This document shows positions 22,589 to 31,790 of a stretch of 64,000 nt of DNA, in pieces. Numbering within the stretch: position 1 is the first letter of the stretch; each line of letters starts with the position of its first letter. The notes beneath the pieces were generated by a model. The model was given only the letters and a program-made list of their open reading frames with translations. It ran no database searches and had not been told where the DNA came from. Source of the stretch: an uncultured Anaerolineales bacterium (GTDB lineage Bacteria > Chloroflexota > Anaerolineae > Anaerolineales > UBA6663); the NCBI GenBank assembly GCA_937952305.1, contig CALFZO010000140.1, positions 3,128 to 67,127 on the forward strand. Direction: 5' to 3'. Both the position numbers and the translations under genes were made by a program.

Positions 22589-25500
22589 TTAGGGCAGGCT
22601 GCCTCCGGAGAAGTTGTCGAAGCGCGCGTCGTTGCTGCCTCCGAAGCCGCCCGAGCGCACAAACCACACCCCGATCCGGCCGCCGCCCGAGACCAGAGCG
22701 GCGGGCCAGGCGTTGGCCCCGCTGGTGGGGATGGTGGCGGTGCCGACGACCAGGCCGTTCTTGTAGACCACCACCAGGCCGTTGGAGAAGGCGCGCGCCC
22801 CGAAGCGGTCGCCGGCCGCGAAGGTCACGCCGCTGAGCGTGCCGCGCGTCCGCCACTGCTGGCTGGCGCCGCAGCCGGCCACGGCGCTGCCGCAGAAGGT
22901 GTTGATCAGCACCTGGCTGGTGTTCGGCTTGTACTGGACCTCGATCAGGCTGGTCGTCGTGCCGAGGGCGGCGCCGGTTTCGCTGAGGTTGTTCACCTTC
23001 AGCAGCAGGTCATGCTCGCTGGCGCTGGCCACGACCTTGGTGAAGGTCAGGTAGACCTCCTGGTTCGGGCCGAAGCTGCCGGTGCCGGCCGGGCACGGCG
23101 CCGTCGCCACGCCGCACCACCAGGCGTAGCCGAGGTTGATGACGCGCGCCCCGTTGTCCTGGAGCGTGTAAAAGCCGCTGACGTTGCCGCGCCAGTTGGT
23201 GCCGATCGTGGTGCTGTTGGCGCGGTTGAAGTCGTCCAGCGCCGCCGTAGCCGGGAAGGCCAGCGACAGCTCATCGGCGCCGGCATCCCAGGCCGTCCCG
23301 GCCGGCCGGTACTCGTCGTCGATGTCGAAAAACGGCGCCGGGATCGCGCCCTTGCTGGCCGCGCCGAGGTTGGCGGCCGGCGACCCCGCCTGCAGGTGGT
23401 AGTTGCCCAGCAGGTTGACCGGCAGGTCGACGGCGACGATAGCGGCCTGCACCAGGTTCGGGTTAGTGCGCCACGGGAAGACCGCCACCGACGTGTCGTA
23501 GAGCGTCACCACCAGCGGATCACTGCCCAGGTTGGTGCCGCTCGGCACGGTGTCCAGCGTGGTATTCAGGATCGAGTTGGTCGGCGCGAGCGTGCCGGCG
23601 CCCACCACGCCCAGGTCCCACAGGTTGGGCGCGCCCGTGCCGGGCAGGCCGATACCGCCCACGGTCACGCCGTTCCAGCTCCCGGCGCGGTTGTCCCAGA
23701 AGACGTTGTTGAACAACACCGGGCTCGGGCTGTTGGGGACGGTGGACAGGCCGGCCGGCTTGGGCGTGCCGTCGCTGGTGGCGGCCGTGGCCGTGGTCAG
23801 GTTCTTCATCACCGTGTTGTTCATCACGCGCACGTTGGTGGCCGAGTCCAGGGCGATGCCGCCGCCTTCATCCGTCGAGATGTTGTTCACGATGAAGTTG
23901 TTGAAGATACTGATGGCGGCATTATTCGCCATCAGCACCCGCACCCCGCCGCCGTCGTCGTTGCCCAGGTTGGACTGGATCAGGTTGTTGTAGACGGCTA
24001 CGGCGCCCGTGCCGGTGGAGACGGTGGCCGGCGGCACCGGCAGTTCGCCGGCGATCATGATGCCGCCGCCCTCGTCATAGGACTGGTTGAAGTAGACGCG
24101 GTTGTGGTGGATCTGGCCGTTCGGGCTCAAGCCGTAGTGGCTGATGGCGCCGCCATACTCGGCCGAGAAGTTGCCGCACAGGTCGTTGTAGGCGATCTCG
24201 TACAGCTCCGACCCGGAGAAGAGCCCGATGGCGCCGGCCAGGTTGGTGCCGCCGTTGGCGATGATCCGGTTGTTGGCGATGCGGAGCGCGTCGTTCTCGT
24301 TGTCGCCGATATCGGGCGTGCCCACCCGGATGGCGCCGGCGTAGGCGCCGCCGTTGCTCTTGATCAGGTTGTTGGTGATTTGCAGGAAGCGGGCGTAGGC
24401 GTTGACGAAGATGCCGCCGCCCTGGGTCTCGATGAAGCCCTGGCCCTGCGGACCGCCTGCCTGGCCGCCGCCGATCGGGTCAATTTGGTTCGGGAAACCC
24501 ATCTGGTCGCCGCCCTGGATCGTCAGGCCGTCGATGGCGGCCCGGTAGATGGTCGGGAACTGCGTGGTCGACTGCGCGACGACGAAGATCACGGCGCCCT
24601 CGGCGATGTCCTGGTTACCGGCGCGCGGCGTGCCCAACACCAGCACGCGCCAGTCCTCGGCCGCCTGGGTGTCGTTGGTGAAGCCCACCCCGTCGACGAC
24701 GACGCCGGGCACCTGCGAGCCGTCGGCGCGCTGCCCGCCCGTGCCCACGCCCTGCAGTTTCACGGGCGAGGCGATAAACAGATTCTCGAAGTACAGGCCG
24801 TCCGGGTTGTACAGACCGGTGGGGCCAGGGAAGACGGTCACCAGGTAGCGCTGGGTGCCGGTGTTGTTGTTGGCCGTGGTCAGGGCCGCCTGGATGGTGG
24901 TGAAGTTGGTGAGGCCGCTGAAGGCCGGGCTGGCGTTGACCGTCAAGATGCGCGGGTTGTAGGCCGTGGCCGTGACCGTGCCGGTGCCGGCGCCGGTGGA
25001 GTTGCCGTTGCCGCTGAGGACATGAATCGTCAGGCCGTTGACCGTGCTCTGGCCGTTGCTGGCCCGGACCAGCAGCTGATGCGGTCCGGGCGCGATGGCG
25101 CCGGCGCCGGTGGTGGCCGGCACTGTGACCACGATCTGGCCGTCCGCCCACGAGACCACCGCCAGGACGGTGGTATCCAGGGTCACCTGGCCCGGCGTCG
25201 CGCCGAAGGCGTCACCGTAGAGCGTGATCTGGCGCGCGGCCCCGGTCTCGGTGGACCGGACGAAGGGTTTGGAGACCGCAAAGAGCTTGGGTGTGGCTGC
25301 GTCCAGCGCGCACTGTGAGACCGCGTTGAACTGTGAGCCCGGGCCCTGGATCGAGACCGCGATCTGCGTCGGCGCCAGGTCGGCCGGGTTGATAATGCCG
25401 GGCCAGACCTCGAATGTCGCCGAGATGGTGCGGTACTGCGGGTTGTGGTCCGGGTTCAGGCGGCCGGGTTGGCCGCGGTCGTTGCCCACCAGACGGTACA

Positions 25501-28339
25501 TGTTGGCGCAGACGCCAGACGGCGTGGGACAGTTGATCTGCAGGGTCGAGGGCAACAGCACCTCGAACAAGCCGTTCGGATCGGAGTGGACCGTCGTGAT
25601 GTGGCGGTCAGCAAAGTCGTAGATGCCGACGGGCGCGTTGGCCAAACCAGCCTTCTCACCGAAGAGCGTGCTGCGCGGATCGGTGGATAGGTTCAGGTCA
25701 TCCACGATGTAGCCCATGAAGCGGCCGGGCAGCGGGACGTCGGTGAAGAAGTTGAACGCCGGGGCGATCGAGCGGCCATCCGTGACCCGGATCAACTTGA
25801 CGTCGCACAGCGGCGTCGGCTGGCCTTCGTACGGGCTGCCGCCCTCGGCCGCGAAGTTCGGGTTGACCGTGGCGCCTGCCCCATCCGCCCCCACCCCGGC
25901 CACGTCCACGGTGTGGAGCGCGCCGGCGCAGGCCGGCGGTGGCAGCTGCGTGTAGTAAGCGTCGCCGTCGAAGACGTTGATGTCCTCCTCCCGGGTCACT
26001 TTGTAGAGCGGGCGGCCGTAGACGTCGTTGGGGACCTCCACTTCCACCAGGTAATCATCGGTGGGCAGCGGCGTCGGATCAGCGCCGTTGGCGCAGGCGC
26101 CGGTGGCCTCGTTGAAGCCGCCCGGGCCGAAGCAGCCATCGCCGAAGCCATAGTTGCCGTCCACGGTGGCGCCGAAGCCGCCGGCCGGGTCCGGCAGCGG
26201 CCCGAACTGGATGCCCGACATCGGCGCTTCGACGCAGTCAGCGCCGGGGGCGGTGGGCAGCGCCTGCTGGACGACGGGGTTGCCGTCCACATCGCGGGCC
26301 ACACAATCCGTGGGCCGTTCCCAGGTCTCGGTCATGTACACGTTCAGGAGCTGGCCCTTCTGGTAGGACCCGTCTGGATTCTTGAGCAGCTTGCCGTCCG
26401 GGCCACGGACCGTAGACCAGAGCTTGACGGGCAGGTCCGGGATGCCGGGCTGCCAGTCTTCGGCGGCGGCGTAGCGCGGGTTGAGCTCGTTGCGGGTGGT
26501 ATCGTAGACCACGGTGCCGGCGATGCCGCCGTTCTCGCCGCGCGCGTAGGGCAGCACGCCCCAGTCGATGCGGCCGCTTAGGCCGATGATCGGCAGGACG
26601 TTCACGTCCACGCCCTGGCCCAGCACCGTCGTCTCCGTCGTCTGGTTGTCAGCCTGGTAGGTGACGCCGGTGGTGTAGTAGCGGTCGTTGTAGACCTCCA
26701 GGATCTGCCAGGCCGTGAAGGGATAACCCTGCTCGATCACGTAATCGCCGTTCGGGTCGGTGGTGACGCCGGTGGAGCCGTGCTGGACCAGGTTGTTGCT
26801 GCGGCCCTTGAGCACCACAGTTTGGCCGTTCAGGCCCACCTCGCCGGCGTCGCGCTTGCCGTTGACGTTCGTGTCGATGAAGACCGACCCATAGAAGCGC
26901 GCGAACCAGCCGGTGATGAACACATCGCCCATGGCCACGTGGCCGCCGTTGACGGACACGTTGTACATGTCGATCAGGTAGTTTTGCGGGCCGTCCCAGA
27001 CGGTGAGCAGATAGTCACCGTTGGGGACGCCATTGATGGCGAAGGTCCCGTCGGCGTTGCCGCGCTGCACGTAGACGGCCTGGTCGCCGGCGTTCAGGTC
27101 GGAGAGCGCCACATACGGCCGGTCGATCGGGCCGGTGACGCGCGCGCCGGAGAGGCCGCCCCACTCGCCGCCCGGGATGGGCGTGCCGCCCTGGGGCGGG
27201 ATATACACGCTCACGCCCACCACCCGGCCGGTGATGTTGTAGGCGCCGGAGATGTTGTCCTGCGTGTCCACAAAGCCGAACATCGTCCACGGGAAGGGCT
27301 CGCCCGCGAACAGGAACTCCGTGTCGTAGCCGGTAGCGCCCTCCTGCAGCCAGGTGTCCCAATCGTGGCCGCCCTCCAGCGTGGTGGTCTGCACCCAGTT
27401 CGTGCCATCCGGCGGGACGACGGTGGCCGCATAGCGGTTGGAGCCGATGTTGGGGATGACGATCAGGCCCCGGTCGGCCGGGTCATCGCCGGGGTCGCTG
27501 CCGTTGAAGCCGTCGACGATGCCGTTGTGGTTGGTGTCGCCGCTCAGGCACTTGCCGCCGGTGCCGTCGATCGGGATAGGCGCGTCGTCGCCGTCCAGGA
27601 TGATGGCGCCGTTGCCGTCGCGCTCATACTCGGTGCAGAGCGGGTTGCCGAACCAGTCCGTGGAGATCTCGCCCAGGATCTCGTTCAGGTGGCCCTCAAA
27701 GCCGTTCAGGCCGAGTTCGGCCGGGGCGTCCATCTGGCCATTGGGGCTGGCGTTGTCGTTGAAGACCTGGATGCGCATGGTCGCCAGCGGCAGCGGGTCC
27801 GGCTGCAGTTCCACCACCAGCGGCAGGTTGGCCGTGTCGAGCGGAAGCGTGAAGTGCAAGCCGCCCACTTTATAGCCATCCGCGATCACCGAGACCAGGA
27901 ATTTCGTAGCGCCGGGGTTCGCGGCCAGGTACGGCGCCAAATCCAGGCCAGCCGTCGTCTGGTCGATGAGCGCCTGGTTGCCCTGCGTCACGATCGGCGC
28001 CGCGCCGGGCACGGCCCGGATGGACGGCCACTCGCAGCCGGCCAGGCTGGGGTTGGTCACGGGATCGCACAATGGGGCGCGCGGCTGGGCCGCGTCGCCG
28101 GTGTTGTCTTCGTTAATCAGGAAGCGGTACTGGGTGAGGACAGTAGCCGCACTCGCCGCGCTCACCACCTTCAATTTGACGGTGTTGGTCGCCGCCGCCA
28201 AAGGCGCCTCCAGGGGCGCAGCTGTGACCGGGCCGCTCACCGGCCCAGCCAGCAGCGCCAGGATTGTCACCATCGCCATCAGCCGCTCCAACTGGCGCGG
28301 AATCCGGCCCATCAAGAACCTGCGGCTTTGCCACTTCAT
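22589..28339 (-). CDS. Giant secreted surface protein (SdrD-like, IPT/TIG, right-handed beta-helix)
   Basis: A 1916-residue exported protein. The ATG at 28339 has a near-perfect AGGAGG seven bases upstream and opens a signal peptide (MVTILALLAGPVSG). Recognisable parts: a Ca-loop-like DTNHNGIVDG near residue 250; an SdrD/Cna-B-like repeat with DTNVNGKRDAGEVGLNGQ near 485-515; several further carboxypeptidase-regulatory-like segments to about 900; an IPT/TIG domain (about 1020-1106); a right-handed beta-helix (about 1160-1605) rich in N and G turns such as NNLIKSNGG and NNTVMKNL; and a C-terminal LamG/concanavalin-like domain (about 1698-1916). No sortase motif or final helix was seen. It is the first gene of the copper block, 67 bases before the Tat-exported oxidase, and may be a scaffold or adhesin. 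Confidence 0.9.
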   Translation of the reverse strand: MKWQSRRFLMGRIPRQLERLMAMVTILALLAGPVSGPVTAAPLEAPLAAATNTVKLKVVSAASAATVLTQYRFLINEDNTGDAAQPRAPLCDPVTNPSLAGCEWPSIRAVPGAAPIVTQGNQALIDQTTAGLDLAPYLAANPGATKFLVSVIADGYKVGGLHFTLPLDTANLPLVVELQPDPLPLATMRIQVFNDNASPNGQMDAPAELGLNGFEGHLNEILGEISTDWFGNPLCTEYERDGNGAIILDGDDAPIPIDGTGGKCLSGDTNHNGIVDGFNGSDPGDDPADRGLIVIPNIGSNRYAATVVPPDGTNWVQTTTLEGGHDWDTWLQEGATGYDTEFLFAGEPFPWTMFGFVDTQDNISGAYNITGRVVGVSVYIPPQGGTPIPGGEWGGLSGARVTGPIDRPYVALSDLNAGDQAVYVQRGNADGTFAINGVPNGDYLLTVWDGPQNYLIDMYNVSVNGGHVAMGDVFITGWFARFYGSVFIDTNVNGKRDAGEVGLNGQTVVLKGRSNNLVQHGSTGVTTDPNGDYVIEQGYPFTAWQILEVYNDRYYTTGVTYQADNQTTETTVLGQGVDVNVLPIIGLSGRIDWGVLPYARGENGGIAGTVVYDTTRNELNPRYAAAEDWQPGIPDLPVKLWSTVRGPDGKLLKNPDGSYQKGQLLNVYMTETWERPTDCVARDVDGNPVVQQALPTAPGADCVEAPMSGIQFGPLPDPAGGFGATVDGNYGFGDGCFGPGGFNEATGACANGADPTPLPTDDYLVEVEVPNDVYGRPLYKVTREEDINVFDGDAYYTQLPPPACAGALHTVDVAGVGADGAGATVNPNFAAEGGSPYEGQPTPLCDVKLIRVTDGRSIAPAFNFFTDVPLPGRFMGYIVDDLNLSTDPRSTLFGEKAGLANAPVGIYDFADRHITTVHSDPNGLFEVLLPSTLQINCPTPSGVCANMYRLVGNDRGQPGRLNPDHNPQYRTISATFEVWPGIINPADLAPTQIAVSIQGPGSQFNAVSQCALDAATPKLFAVSKPFVRSTETGAARQITLYGDAFGATPGQVTLDTTVLAVVSWADGQIVVTVPATTGAGAIAPGPHQLLVRASNGQSTVNGLTIHVLSGNGNSTGAGTGTVTATAYNPRILTVNASPAFSGLTNFTTIQAALTTANNNTGTQRYLVTVFPGPTGLYNPDGLYFENLFIASPVKLQGVGTGGQRADGSQVPGVVVDGVGFTNDTQAAEDWRVLVLGTPRAGNQDIAEGAVIFVVAQSTTQFPTIYRAAIDGLTIQGGDQMGFPNQIDPIGGGQAGGPQGQGFIETQGGGIFVNAYARFLQITNNLIKSNGGAYAGAIRVGTPDIGDNENDALRIANNRIIANGGTNLAGAIGLFSGSELYEIAYNDLCGNFSAEYGGAISHYGLSPNGQIHHNRVYFNQSYDEGGGIMIAGELPVPPATVSTGTGAVAVYNNLIQSNLGNDDGGGVRVLMANNAAISIFNNFIVNNISTDEGGGIALDSATNVRVMNNTVMKNLTTATAATSDGTPKPAGLSTVPNSPSPVLFNNVFWDNRAGSWNGVTVGGIGLPGTGAPNLWDLGVVGAGTLAPTNSILNTTLDTVPSGTNLGSDPLVVTLYDTSVAVFPWRTNPNLVQAAIVAVDLPVNLLGNYHLQAGSPAANLGAASKGAIPAPFFDIDDEYRPAGTAWDAGADELSLAFPATAALDDFNRANSTTIGTNWRGNVSGFYTLQDNGARVINLGYAWWCGVATAPCPAGTGSFGPNQEVYLTFTKVVASASEHDLLLKVNNLSETGAALGTTTSLIEVQYKPNTSQVLINTFCGSAVAGCGASQQWRTRGTLSGVTFAAGDRFGARAFSNGLVVVYKNGLVVGTATIPTSGANAWPAALVSGGGRIGVWFVRSGGFGGSNDARFDNFSGGSLP

Positions 28340-28515
28340 CGAGACGCCTCCTGCCAGACAGGGCTGGCTATGCACTTGTCGAATGCCGTGCCACGAGAGG
28401 GGAGAGCGGAAACGCGATAAACCCGGTCTTATAATGGCGGTTACAGACCCGGGCGTCTATCACTCGCTGACTATGCGGACTGACCAAATAGGTGACTATC
28501 TTGGGACCCCCTCAC

Positions 28516-28545
28516 GGACTAGTCATTGGGGCCAGGCACTAGTCC
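28516..28545. repeat. Perfect 8-bp inverted repeat, possible operator
   Basis: GGACTAGT (28516-28523) and ACTAGTCC (28538-28545) form an exact dyad with a 14-base spacer, upstream of the eight-gene minus-strand block. The 22-base centre-to-centre distance equals two helical turns, as expected for a dimeric regulator. The function is inferred from position only. Confidence 0.4.
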
Positions 28546-28962
28546 CCCCGCCTGCCCGACTCAGCCGGGAGCCCACCAGCCGACGCCGGCCCGCCAAGAC
28601 AGACCTCGCCGGCGCGTGAGTTCAGAGCGTTGGAGAGCGAGCAAGCGCGCTCTGGCGACACCACCCAGAGGCCCCGCTCTGTGGGCTGGGTCTCTGGAAC
28701 CGGTTCGCCGACCTTTGGCCGCGGGCAGGCCGGGGCTTGGTCGAGGGCGGCCGCCAACTCTCCGTCGTCACGGTCAGCAGCGCAGGCGGTAAGTCCAGGC
28801 CGCTCACCGGGGTCTGACAGGGTGGGCGCAGCCGGGACTCGAGGGTCGGTCCGCTGGAAGAGTTGGCGCAGAACGTGGGTTGGCGATGGTCTGGACTGTG
28901 CGGGAGGCTAGTTTGGCAGCATGTGCCGGGCACAGCGCACCGACACGTCGCCGGCTGGCGGG

Positions 28963-28971
28963 TGTTATAAT
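28963..28971 (+). promoter_or_regulatory. Extended -10 promoter of pyruvate kinase
   Basis: TG-T-TATAAT forms an extended -10 box followed by C. No good -35 is seen at 17 bases, which fits the extended type. Leader to the ATG is about 85-90 bases. Confidence 0.55.
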
Positions 28972-29062
28972 CCCCGGGTCAATCGCCCGCATTATCGGCC
29001 GAATCGATTATCTTTAACCATAAGCGCGCCGTGGGCGTGCCCTGTGGGCTGTTTATTACATT

Positions 29063-30499
29063 ATGGCCATCCGCTTCACAAAGATCGTCTGCACCATTGG
29101 CCCCTCCTGCAACACCGAAGAGAAGATTACGGCGCTGATTGAGGCGGGCATGAACGTGGCCCGCTTGAACTTCTCGCACGGGACCCATGAGGACCATGCC
29201 GCCAATATCGGGCGCATCCGACGCGTGGCCAACCGCCTGAACCGGCCGGTCGCCATCCTGCAAGACCTGCAAGGCCCCAAGATCCGCACCGGCTGGCTGG
29301 AGGACCACAAACCGGTGGAGCTGGTGGACGGCGCGGCTCTCGTCATCACCACGCGCGACATGCTCGGCAACGTGCGCGAGGTCGCCACGACTTACGACGG
29401 TCTGCCCGGCGACGTGCGCCCCGGCGACCGGGTGCTGTTGGACGACGGCCTGCTGGAGCTGCGGGTCGAGCGCGTCGAAGGCACGGAGGTCCACACCCGC
29501 GTGGTACATGGCGGCCTGCTCAAGGAGCACAAAGGCATCAACCTGCCGGGCGTGCTCGTCAACGCGCCGTCGCTGACCGAGAAAGACCGGCAGGATCTGG
29601 CCTTCGGCATCCAGCAGCAGGTGGACTACGTGGCCCTCAGCTTCGTGCGCCGCGCCGAAGACCTGGCCATGATGAAACGCGCCCTGGTGGAGATCGACCC
29701 GCGCGCCGCCAAGATGCCGATCATCGCCAAGCTGGAGAAGCCGGCCGCGCTGGACAACCTCGACTCGATCGTCGACATCGCCGACGGCGTGATGGTGGCG
29801 CGCGGCGATTTGGGCGTGGAGCTCTCGCCGCAGCAGGTGCCGACGGCCCAGAAGCGCATCATCGAGGCCGCCAACCGCCAGCGCAAAATCGTGATCACGG
29901 CCACGCAGATGCTTGAGTCCATGATCCACAACCCGATCCCGACCCGGGCGGAGGTCTCCGACGTGGCCAACGCCATCTTCGACGGCAGCGACGCCGTGAT
30001 GCTCTCCGGCGAAACCGCCTCCGGCCAGTACCCGATCGAAGCCGTGAAGATGATGGCGTCGATCGCCGAAGAGGCCGAGGCCAACTCGTCCAAGTACAGC
30101 CGCTGGCGCGTGCCCAACGAAGTCACCTCCGACGACTCGGTGGCGCTGGCCCGCGCCGCGCGCGAACTGGCCCACGACCGCGAGGTCCAGGCGATCGCGG
30201 TCTTCACGCTCACCGGCCGCAATGCGCGCGTGCTCTCTAAGGCGCGGCCGCACGTGCCGATCCTGGCCTTCACCCCGGAACCCAAGACCTTCCTGCGCAT
30301 GGCGCTGATGTGGGGCGTGGTGCCGTACCTGGTGCCGCAGGCCGACAGCGTTGAGACCATGATCGCCCACGTCGAGGCCGCCATGCTGCTGAACTCACCG
30401 GTGCGGCCCGGCCACCAGGTCATCATGATCGGCGGCCTGCCGCCGACCAAGCTGGTGCCCGCCAACTTCATTCTGCTCCACACCGTCGGGCGCTCCTGA
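29063..30499 (+). CDS. pyk: Pyruvate kinase
   Basis: A 478-residue glycolytic enzyme (phosphoenolpyruvate + ADP to pyruvate + ATP). It has the standard three-domain layout and length without the extra C-terminal PEP-utiliser domain. Visible motifs: MNVARLNFSHG near residue 30 (substrate and K+ site Arg, Asn, Ser), LQDLQGPKIR, the metal-binding loop IIAKLEKPAALDNLD with the catalytic Lys and Glu, GVMVARGDLGVEL, and ATQMLESM followed by P.PTRAEVSDVANA. The C-terminal regulatory domain ends in HTVGRS. The start is the ATG giving MAIRFTKIVCTIGPS, where homologues begin. It is the first gene of a rightward run and is followed 30 bases later by an MFS transporter. Confidence 0.97.
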   Translation: MAIRFTKIVCTIGPSCNTEEKITALIEAGMNVARLNFSHGTHEDHAANIGRIRRVANRLNRPVAILQDLQGPKIRTGWLEDHKPVELVDGAALVITTRDMLGNVREVATTYDGLPGDVRPGDRVLLDDGLLELRVERVEGTEVHTRVVHGGLLKEHKGINLPGVLVNAPSLTEKDRQDLAFGIQQQVDYVALSFVRRAEDLAMMKRALVEIDPRAAKMPIIAKLEKPAALDNLDSIVDIADGVMVARGDLGVELSPQQVPTAQKRIIEAANRQRKIVITATQMLESMIHNPIPTRAEVSDVANAIFDGSDAVMLSGETASGQYPIEAVKMMASIAEEAEANSSKYSRWRVPNEVTSDDSVALARAARELAHDREVQAIAVFTLTGRNARVLSKARPHVPILAFTPEPKTFLRMALMWGVVPYLVPQADSVETMIAHVEAAMLLNSPVRPGHQVIMIGGLPPTKLVPANFILLHTVGRS

Positions 30500-30529
30500 C
30501 CGAGGGCGGCGGCGCCGCTCCTGCCTGCT

Positions 30530-31738
30530 ATGCAAGCCTCTGCCGCCCTGCCCGAGGGCCTGGGAGTCCAAACTACCCCGGCCGCCAGCCCGCGCGCGCT
30601 GTTTCTGGCGCGCGCCTACTATTTCTTCTTCTTCGGCGCGATCGGCTGCTACACGTACTACGCCAATCTGTACTTTGAAGCGCGCGGACTGGGCGGCGGC
30701 GCCATCGGCCTGCTGGCCGCGCTGCCGCCGGTGATGCTCGTGTTGGGCGGGCCGCTATGGGGGGCGCTGGCCGACCGCTTCCATCTGCACCGCGTGCTCC
30801 TGCCGCTCGTCACGCTGGCGCCCATCGCGCCAATCTGGTGGGTGGGCCAGACCGAGGCGCTCGGTTGGCTGGCCGCCTGGGTGGCCCTGGCCGCCTTTTT
30901 CAGCACAGCCACCGGACCGCTCATCGACAGCGCCGTCCTGGAACTGGTGGCCGGCACGCCGCACACGTTCGGCAGCATCCGCGTCTGGGGCACCTTCGGC
31001 TTCATCCTGGCTTCACCCACGATGGGCGCGCTGCTGCGCCCTGGCCAGCTGGCCCCGATCTTCATCGGTTACGCCGTGTGCATGGCCGCGGCCGGGCTGG
31101 CGGCCGTGGGCCTGCCGGCGCGCCGCCAGGTGCTGCACACCAGCTACCAAGCGGGCGTGCGCCAATTACTGGCCCAGCCGGCTTTCGTGCTGATCCTGGC
31201 GGCCGCGTTTCTGCTCGGCGCCGCCACCAACAGCGCCTTCGCGTTCTATCCTCTCCATCTGCAACACCTGGGCGCGTCCACGACGCTGATCGGACTGGCC
31301 GGCGCGCTGGCCGCGGTGACCGAGATCCCGACCCTGTTGCTGGTGCACCACCTGCTGCGGCGGTTTAGCGCCTGGGGCAGCCTGGCCCTGGGCGCCGCGC
31401 TCTACGTCGTGCGCTGGGCTGTGGTCGCCGTCATCCCCGGCCCGCTGCTGGCGACGCTCGCGCAGGTGCTGCATGGCGTCTCCTTCGGGCCGTCGCTGGT
31501 GGGTGGGGTGGCCTATGTGGACGAGCACACTCCGCCCGGCCTGAGCGCCACGGGCCAGGCCGTCTTTTCGGCCACGCAGTGGGGGCTGGGGGCCGCGGTC
31601 GGCGCGGCGGCCGGCGGCTGGGTCTTCGAGCACCTGGGGGCGGCCGGCTTCTTCCTGGCCGCCGCGGCCGTCACCGCCGCCGGCCTGGTCCTGATCCTGG
31701 CGGCGCGGCGGCTGACAGCCAAGCGGCCATCAGCCTGA
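30530..31738 (+). CDS. MFS transporter (MFS_1_like)
   Basis: A 402-residue protein with about twelve hydrophobic helices. The first helix carries RAYYFFFFGAIGCYTYYANLY and the loop between helices 2 and 3 has GGPLWGALADRFH, the diagnostic G-x-LADR motif of the major facilitator superfamily. The sequence resembles the MFS_1_like/nucleoside-symporter branch more than drug exporters. The substrate is unknown. It begins 30 bases after pyruvate kinase, so the two may share a transcript. Confidence 0.88.
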   Translation: MQASAALPEGLGVQTTPAASPRALFLARAYYFFFFGAIGCYTYYANLYFEARGLGGGAIGLLAALPPVMLVLGGPLWGALADRFHLHRVLLPLVTLAPIAPIWWVGQTEALGWLAAWVALAAFFSTATGPLIDSAVLELVAGTPHTFGSIRVWGTFGFILASPTMGALLRPGQLAPIFIGYAVCMAAAGLAAVGLPARRQVLHTSYQAGVRQLLAQPAFVLILAAAFLLGAATNSAFAFYPLHLQHLGASTTLIGLAGALAAVTEIPTLLLVHHLLRRFSAWGSLALGAALYVVRWAVVAVIPGPLLATLAQVLHGVSFGPSLVGGVAYVDEHTPPGLSATGQAVFSATQWGLGAAVGAAAGGWVFEHLGAAGFFLAAAAVTAAGLVLILAARRLTAKRPSA

Positions 31739-31776
31739 CCCTTACCCCGCGCAGTGCGCGCGGCGGTTACTGCCGC

Positions 31777-31782
31777 TATAAT
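31777..31782 (+). promoter_or_regulatory. -10 box giving a probable leaderless mRNA
   Basis: TATAAT ends eight bases before the ATG at 31791, so transcription should begin on or next to the initiator A. No Shine-Dalgarno sequence lies between them. Confidence 0.6.
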
Positions 31783-31790
31783 CAGGGCTG

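Larger units (their letters stand above)
28340..29062. other. Non-coding gap of about 720 bp between divergent genes
   Basis: This space separates the leftward copper block from rightward pyruvate kinase. It must hold the promoter of the giant surface protein; CATTATAAG-like sequence near 28428-28436 is a possible -10 on either strand. Around 28455-28500 the word GACTAT recurs. A perfect dyad is annotated at 28516-28545. From 28600 to 28930 the sequence is GC-rich with several hairpin-capable segments, but I recognise no known RNA and no protein. Confidence 0.55.

Noticed and set aside
22490..25318. Plus-strand frame of 942 codons opposite the giant surface protein
   Set aside because: Low-complexity Ala/Arg/Val/Gly composition; the minus-strand frame has a signal peptide, known domains and a Shine-Dalgarno site.
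28600..28930. RNase P, SRP or 6S RNA in the large intergenic gap
   Set aside because: None of the conserved core sequences of these RNAs was found on reading.
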